Shown here: positions 59,222 to 64,000 of the stretch, piece by piece
Layout: each line of letters starts with the position of its first letter
Numbering within the stretch: the first letter of the stretch is position 1
Assembly: GCF_000016985.1 (NCBI RefSeq)
Contig: NC_009633.1
Location: 434,001-498,000 of the forward strand
Source: Alkaliphilus metalliredigens QYMF
Lineage (GTDB): Bacteria > Bacillota > Clostridia > Peptostreptococcales > Natronincolaceae
Direction of reading: 5' to 3'
Length of the DNA stretch: 64,000 bases
The notes under the pieces: model-generated
What the model saw: the letters and a program-made list of their open reading frames with translations, nothing else
Database searches by the model: none
Told to the model about the DNA's origin: nothing
Translations under genes and position numbers: made by a program

Positions 59222-61150
59222 ATGAAAAAGAAACACATAATCAAAAGACTATCCATCATGTCATTTTACATGCTATTAATTGTATTAATGATGAGTGGAT
59301 GTACACAACAAGAGACAAATTCAATACAAGCCAGTGGGTATACAGCGGGGACCTATGCAGCAGAAGCCGACGGTTATGGTGGCCCTGTAAAGGTAGAAGT
59401 AACATTTAGTGAAACGGAAATAACCGATGCTGAGATTTTGAGTCATTCAGAAACTGCAGGTTTAGGAGATGCTGCTCTTGAAAGAATGAAAGAGCAGATA
59501 TTAGTTGGACAGACATTAGCTGTAGATACTGTAGCTGGAGCTACTATCTCTAGTAGCGCAATGATTGCTGCTATTGAAGATGCTGTACAACAAGCAGGTG
59601 GCGATGTTGAAGCCCTAAAAGCTAATGGCGTTGAAAAACCTAGTGAAGGGAAGATTGAAAAACTAGAAGCTGATGTTGTTGTGGTTGGCGCTGGAGCATC
59701 TGGGGTTTCAGCGGCAATAGCAGCAGCTGACGAAGGTGCTAATGTGATTATTATTGAAAAAACAGGTGCCATTGGAGGTGCAAGCAACCTATCCTGGGCA
59801 GGTAAATTTTTAAATTCTTCTGCAGCAATTGAAGATGAATTGATCATTGATGAGGAAAAAGAAATTGCTGAGTGGATTGAAAATAATCATTGGAGAGTTG
59901 ATGCAGCAGTCATTAGACAGTATGTGACTCAATCTGGAGAGACCTATGATTGGTTAACTGAAAAAGGATATATGACACAATACATCAACTTTGCTGGGGA
60001 GCAAATGCATATGTTGCCACCCTATGAAACACGCCAAGAGACATTGAGGGAAATGTTGGCAGAATCAGTTGAAAAACAAGATGGACAAGTATTTACTGAA
60101 ACAGCTGCAAAGCAGCTCATGACTAATCAAGCTGGAGATGTGGTCGGTGTCATCGCTGAAAAGGCAGATGGGACGACTCTAGAAATAACAGCAAAGAGTG
60201 TGATTATGGCCACAGGTGGTTATGGAGCCAATGCAGAAATGGTCAAAGAGTACTTTGGCTTCGAAGGTGTTAATGGCGGATTGGGCCAAAATATAGGAGA
60301 AGGCATAAAAATGGCATGGGAAGCTGGAGCAAGAGTGCCAGATAATATTGGGGGACAAATGCTACACCAAACACTGGCTAGAGCAACTAATGACTTGAAA
60401 ACTGAGTATGAGTCATTTGAAGCCAGCTATCCACTTATGTTGACATATCTTCCGAACTTTATGAATGTAGGTACCTCGGGAGCAAGATTTAGGGACGAAG
60501 CAGCAACATTAAAAGCAGTTGCAGCTGCTAATACCAGTGCATTTCATGGTCCATATCATTACGTTATCGTTTCACAACTTCAATTAGATTCATTGATGGC
60601 CGAAGGAATGAATGGTGTTAAGGCTCCTAAGCTTCCGGGAATGCCACCAGAATTCTATATGGACTTTAGTGATCAATTTACATTAGATAATCCTTGGGAA
60701 AATGCAGATAAAGTATTTGATTCCATGGTTGAAAAGGGTCATGGGTTTAAAGGAAATACAATGGAAGAATTAGCTGAAAATGCAGGAATGGATGTAGCGG
60801 TTTTTGTGGAAACATTGAAAAATTATGAAGAAGCTACGAAAACAGGTGCAGACACTGAGTTTGGAAAAACTGCAGATTATTTAATCTCTATGGGGGAAGA
60901 AGGACCATACTATGCAATCATTGCTGAGATAAATAATTTAGGGTCAATTGGAGGAATCGTAGTCAATAGAAACTTCCAAGTCCTTAATGAAGCACGTGTT
61001 CCAATCAATGGATTATATGCTGTAGGCGTAGAAGCTGCAGGTGTATTATATAATGATACCTATGTTGGAAACGGTGTGGGAATTGGATATGCATTCACAT
61101 CAGGACGTCTTGGTGGAATGCAGGCAGCTAGTCATGTATTAGGAAAATAG
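59222..61150 (+). CDS. Extracellular FMN/FAD fumarate-reductase-type flavoprotein (lipoprotein)
   Basis: 642 residues. A lipoprotein signal ends LMMSGCTQQ (Cys about residue 27). An FMN-binding domain follows (to about residue 115) with the flavinylation motif DTVAGATISSSA, whose Thr/Ser carries covalent FMN. The flavoprotein domain starts with VVVVGAGASGVSAAIAAADE and carries GAIGGASNLSWAGKFL and a C-terminal NNLGSIGGIVVNRNFQV. Relatives reduce fumarate, urocanate or other enoates at the cell surface with extracellular electron transfer. Substrate unknown. Confidence 0.9.
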   Translation: MKKKHIIKRLSIMSFYMLLIVLMMSGCTQQETNSIQASGYTAGTYAAEADGYGGPVKVEVTFSETEITDAEILSHSETAGLGDAALERMKEQILVGQTLAVDTVAGATISSSAMIAAIEDAVQQAGGDVEALKANGVEKPSEGKIEKLEADVVVVGAGASGVSAAIAAADEGANVIIIEKTGAIGGASNLSWAGKFLNSSAAIEDELIIDEEKEIAEWIENNHWRVDAAVIRQYVTQSGETYDWLTEKGYMTQYINFAGEQMHMLPPYETRQETLREMLAESVEKQDGQVFTETAAKQLMTNQAGDVVGVIAEKADGTTLEITAKSVIMATGGYGANAEMVKEYFGFEGVNGGLGQNIGEGIKMAWEAGARVPDNIGGQMLHQTLARATNDLKTEYESFEASYPLMLTYLPNFMNVGTSGARFRDEAATLKAVAAANTSAFHGPYHYVIVSQLQLDSLMAEGMNGVKAPKLPGMPPEFYMDFSDQFTLDNPWENADKVFDSMVEKGHGFKGNTMEELAENAGMDVAVFVETLKNYEEATKTGADTEFGKTADYLISMGEEGPYYAIIAEINNLGSIGGIVVNRNFQVLNEARVPINGLYAVGVEAAGVLYNDTYVGNGVGIGYAFTSGRLGGMQAASHVLGK

Positions 61151-61167
61151 AAAAATAACAATTCACA

Positions 61168-61199
61168 AAAAGACCGATAAAATTATCGGTCTTTTTGTC
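61168..61199 (+). terminator. Terminator after the flavoprotein gene
   Basis: AAAAAGACCGATAA pairs with TTATCGGTCTTTTT around AA. The following T's complete it. Confidence 0.9.
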
Positions 61200-61475
61200 T
61201 TTGGGGATCCCTAAGAAATAGTGTATAATATAATGTATCAGACTATATATCTAAAAAAATCAATGAACTGGAAAGACTAAAGTATTTTAAAAATATTGAA
61301 TGAATAGAAGCCATGAAGGTTTTAATCTCTTGAGAATCAGGGATGGCTTCATGGTTTTTGGTTTTTGTTTTTTGAAAGAGATAGGGAATTTGGAACTTGA
61401 TTTTAAATATTGTCAAAAGAAGAAAGATTGAGTTGCAAATGAAAATGGATTGTGAATTAAGTAAAGGAGGATCAT
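61200..61475 (+). promoter_or_regulatory. lar operon leader
   Basis: TATAAT at about 61226 lies 250 bases before larB. In the leader AGAAGCCAT (61308) pairs with ATGGCTTC (61342-61349) across a 25-base loop and is followed by a T-rich stretch. It may be an attenuator; no known riboswitch class is recognised. Confidence 0.4.
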
Positions 61476-62228
61476 ATGGATATTCATGAATTATTAAAAA
61501 AAGTTAAAAACAATGAAATGGATATAGAAAGTGCTGAAGCCCTATTAAAGAAATTACCCTACGAAGATTTAGGATTTGCTAAGCTGGATCATCATAGAAA
61601 ATTGAGATCTGGATTTGGAGAGGTTGTCTATTGTAGCGGTAAAAGTACAGAACATTTAATTAAGATTTTCCAAAGCTTTAATGAAAAAAAGGTTGATATT
61701 TTAGGGACAAGGGCCACTAAGGAGCAATTTCAAGCAGTAAAAGCCATCGTAGAAGAAGCCGAATACGATGAATTATCTAGAATCATTAAGGTAGTCAGAT
61801 CAGATATCAAAAAAATTGGACTCATCGCCGTATGTACAGGGGGGACTTCAGATATTCCAGTAGCAGAAGAAGCAGCCCAGACGGCAGAATTCTTTGGGAG
61901 CAATGTCATGAGAATTCATGACGTTGGCGTCGCTGGTATTCATAGATTATTCTCTAAAATGGAAGAAATTAATAAAGCAAATGTCATTGTAGCCGTTGCT
62001 GGCATGGAGGGGACTTTGCCAGGGGTGATCGCGGGTTTAGTGGATAAACCAGTCATTGCAGTACCCACTTCAGTTGGATATGGGTCTAATTTTAATGGAT
62101 TGTCTGCATTATTAACCATGTTAAATTCCTGTGCCGAAGGAATTTCTGTGGTGAATATTGATAATGGCTTTGGTGCAGGGTATCTAGGTACGCAGATCAA
62201 TCGATTGGCGGTGAAGGGCAGTGAGTAA
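61476..62228 (+). CDS. larB: LarB, nickel-pincer cofactor biosynthesis carboxylase
   Basis: 250 residues. FAKLDHHRKLRSGFGEVVYC and the PurE-like core (VCTGGTSDIPVAEEAAQTAE, VVAGMEGTLPGVIAGL-type segment, AVPTSVGYGSNFNGLSALL) identify LarB. It carboxylates and hydrolyses nicotinic acid adenine dinucleotide, the first step to the nickel-pincer cofactor of lactate racemase. GGAGG lies before ATG 61476. The end overlaps larC by 8 bases. Confidence 0.95.
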   Translation: MDIHELLKKVKNNEMDIESAEALLKKLPYEDLGFAKLDHHRKLRSGFGEVVYCSGKSTEHLIKIFQSFNEKKVDILGTRATKEQFQAVKAIVEEAEYDELSRIIKVVRSDIKKIGLIAVCTGGTSDIPVAEEAAQTAEFFGSNVMRIHDVGVAGIHRLFSKMEEINKANVIVAVAGMEGTLPGVIAGLVDKPVIAVPTSVGYGSNFNGLSALLTMLNSCAEGISVVNIDNGFGAGYLGTQINRLAVKGSE

Positions 62229-63486
62229 TCAATTGTACTTAGAATGCTATTCAGGCATCAGTGGGGATATGGCAGTATCGGCCCTATTGGATTTAGGGGC
62301 CGATGTAGACGTATTAAAGAAATCCCTGCACAGTTTAAATTTGGAAGGCTATGAAATAAACATAGGAAGAAGACAAAAATGTGGAATCGATGCCTGCTAT
62401 TTTGATGTGGTACTAGAGGGTGAAGCAAATCATCATCATGACCACCAGGAGAAGCATGACCATCACCATGGAGGGCATCCAGTTCATCGAAATATAAAGG
62501 ATATCTATGAAATTATAGACAACTCTCAGATTTCAGATAGGTCCAAAATCCTTTCTAAGAAAATTTTTCATGTGGTGGCAAAGGCCGAAGCTAAAGCCCA
62601 TGGAATTGCAATAGATGAAGTGCATTTTCATGAGGTGGGTGCCGTTGATTCAATTGTAGATATTGTTGCCGCTGCAGTTTGCTTGGATAACCTAGAGATC
62701 AACGAGGTGATGATATCAGATTTATATGAAGGAAGTGGACATGTAAAATGTCAACATGGGGTTTTACCTGTTCCTGTACCGGCAGTTGCAAATATAGTGA
62801 TGGATAACGGACTAAATTTAAGGATAACCGATACAAGGGGAGAGCTGGTGACACCTACTGGTGCGGCAATCGCTGCAGCCATAAAAACAAAGGATACTTT
62901 ACCAGCAAGCTATGGGATAAAAAAAATAGGGATAGGATCTGGTACCAAGGATCTTCCTAAGGCCAATATATTAAGGGCCTACATAATAGAAGACAATCGT
63001 AACTACCCTAAAAAAACCGTAGCTGTAGAGGATCATATAGATAGTCTAGATGATGGAGAAGCCTGGGTTTTAGAAACCAATATAGATGATGCTACCGGTG
63101 AAAGCTTGGGATTTACAATGGAAAGGCTTTTAGAAAATGGGGCAAATGATGTTTTTTTCTCACCTATTTATATGAAAAAGAATAGACCTGCCTACAAGCT
63201 CAGCGTCATATGTACAAAAGAGAATGTAAAAATAATGGAGTCAATCATTTTTAAAAACACCACCACCATTGGTATCAGAAAACATAAGATTCGTCGTACG
63301 GTTCTAAAAAGAGAGGTCACCACAATCGATACAAAATATGGTCAAGTCAGGGTTAAGGTTTGTGAATTTGAAAATGAAACATATTATTATCCTGAATATG
63401 AAGATATAAAGCGCATTTGTAATGAAACGGGGCTGGGATTTCAAAGGGTGTATGATGAAGTAGAAAAAACAAAAACAGTTGGTTAG
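62221..63486 (+). CDS. larC: LarC, nickel insertion protein
   Basis: 421 residues from GTG 62221, a single uninterrupted frame; in Lactobacillus plantarum the same protein needs a ribosomal frameshift. ECYSGISGDMAVSALLDLGA opens the protein; a His-rich stretch (about residues 73-90) fits nickel handling; EVHFHEVGAVDSIVDIVAAA and the C-terminal LETNIDDATGESLGFTMERL are family marks. It inserts Ni into the pincer ligand using CTP. Its last codons lie in an 8-bp tandem repeat. Confidence 0.95.
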   Translation: MSNQLYLECYSGISGDMAVSALLDLGADVDVLKKSLHSLNLEGYEINIGRRQKCGIDACYFDVVLEGEANHHHDHQEKHDHHHGGHPVHRNIKDIYEIIDNSQISDRSKILSKKIFHVVAKAEAKAHGIAIDEVHFHEVGAVDSIVDIVAAAVCLDNLEINEVMISDLYEGSGHVKCQHGVLPVPVPAVANIVMDNGLNLRITDTRGELVTPTGAAIAAAIKTKDTLPASYGIKKIGIGSGTKDLPKANILRAYIIEDNRNYPKKTVAVEDHIDSLDDGEAWVLETNIDDATGESLGFTMERLLENGANDVFFSPIYMKKNRPAYKLSVICTKENVKIMESIIFKNTTTIGIRKHKIRRTVLKREVTTIDTKYGQVRVKVCEFENETYYYPEYEDIKRICNETGLGFQRVYDEVEKTKTVG

Positions 63487-63509
63487 TTGGTCGGTTGGTC
63501 AGTTGGCTA
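63478..63509 (+). repeat. Four 8-bp tandem repeats across the larC stop
   Basis: GTTGGTTA, GTTGGTCG, GTTGGTCA and GTTGGCTA follow one another. The first contains the last codons and part of the stop of larC. A change in copy number would not alter the protein end while the first unit stays the same, but changes the spacing to larE. Confidence 0.75.
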
Positions 63510-63535
63510 GTGAAAAAATAAAGGAGGACATTTAA

Positions 63536-64000
63536 ATGTTATTACAGGAAAAATATGAATTTCTACAGAATTATATAAAAAATTTAGGAAGCTTGGCGGT
63601 TTCCTATTCTGGTGGCGTGGATAGTACCTTTTTACTTAAAGTAGCCTATGATGTGCTGGGAGATAATGTGATTGCTGTTACAGCTACTTCTTCTACCTAT
63701 CCCCAAAGAGAATTTGAAGAAGCCAAAAGGTGGATTAAGGATATTGGGGCAAAGCACATTATTATTGAATCAGAGGAATTAGATATCGATGGGTTTTCTG
63801 AAAATCCTATAAATCGTTGTTACTATTGCAAGTCGGAGCTGTTTACTAAGGTTAGGGAAGTGGCTGTAGAAAATAATATTGAATATGTAGCTGATGGTTC
63901 TAATCAAGACGATTTAGGAGATTTTCGTCCAGGGATGCAAGCAGCATCTGAGCTGAAAGTTGTATCACCTTTAAGAGAGGCAAAAATGACCAAGGATGAG
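63536..64000 (+). CDS. larE: LarE, sacrificial sulfur transferase (partial)
   Basis: 155 codons are visible before the window ends. The PP-loop LAVSYSGGVDSTFLLK binds ATP, and NPINRCYYCKSELF carries the Cys whose sulfur is given up to the cofactor precursor in LarE proteins. ADGSNQDDLGDFRPGMQA fits as well. AAGGAGG precedes ATG 63536. Together with larB and larC it makes the nickel-pincer cofactor. Confidence 0.95.
   Translation, partial: MLLQEKYEFLQNYIKNLGSLAVSYSGGVDSTFLLKVAYDVLGDNVIAVTATSSTYPQREFEEAKRWIKDIGAKHIIIESEELDIDGFSENPINRCYYCKSELFTKVREVAVENNIEYVADGSNQDDLGDFRPGMQAASELKVVSPLREAKMTKDE

Noticed and set aside
1-64000. CRISPR arrays, tRNA and rRNA genes
   Set aside because: No regularly spaced repeat with unique spacers and no tRNA or rRNA sequence was seen on either strand.

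Overview
The window comes from a low-GC Gram-positive anaerobe, most likely a Clostridia member of the Alkaliphilus type (inference). The grounds are strong GGAGG ribosome sites, frequent TTG/GTG starts, an Etf-linked lactate-dehydrogenase-type cluster, clostridial NusG/XkdX/DUF3791 families, a c-di-GMP-I riboswitch and a cobalamin riboswitch. No tRNA, rRNA or CRISPR array was found.

Positions 1-21109 are the right-hand part of a transposable (Mu-like) prophage with a contractile tail. Gene order follows Mu: gp25/26/27-like genes, terminase, portal, F-like head protein, protease/scaffold, decoration and capsid proteins, connectors, sheath, tube, chaperones, tape measure, baseplate, fibre and XkdX. 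Phage-specific additions are a NusG/LoaP-like antiterminator that appears to start with AUU, a membrane-protein moron with its own promoter and terminator, and a right-end module. That module holds a second AUU-start gene, a LexA-like promoter, a probable small RNA, and a tyrosine recombinase broken at a T8 tract. The prophage ends in ...CA at 21109, with TTGCGAA repeats just inside, and lies within etfB, which has lost about 35 N-terminal codons.

Positions 21110-31240 are host DNA: truncated etfB, etfA, a YkvI-type transporter and a GlcD-type FAD oxidase (a possible Etf-dependent lactate/2-hydroxyacid dehydrogenase). A small DUF3791 operon follows, then an intact IS1634-family element flanked by an exact 106-bp target duplication, and zinc-ribbon, DnaJ-type and VanZ membrane proteins.

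Positions 31310-43250 hold a glutamine amidotransferase and a LacI-controlled sugar ABC operon (binding protein, ATPase, permease, TIM-barrel isomerase, Gfo/Idh dehydrogenase) with two TGTAA-N4-TTACA operators. After these come a hydrolase, a MYG1 protein and cobT behind a B12 riboswitch.

Positions 43300-53600 form a purine region: an NCS2 permease behind a promoter-terminator leader, and an xdhB-xdhC-xdhA-type molybdenum hydroxylase operon. The two share a near-identical promoter motif. Between them lie relics of IS1182 and IS256 elements and a c-di-GMP-I riboswitch ahead of a chemoreceptor that lacks a sensor domain. An ECF S-component follows.

Positions 53600-64000 hold 89-bp hairpin repeats, a DUF3870 gene, and an orphan structured leader ahead of a dipeptide epimerase/LD-carboxypeptidase pair that converges on an M19 dipeptidase (cell-wall peptide use). 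The end of the window carries a MerR regulator, a secreted FMN/FAD reductase, and larB-larC-larE for the nickel-pincer cofactor of lactate racemase.
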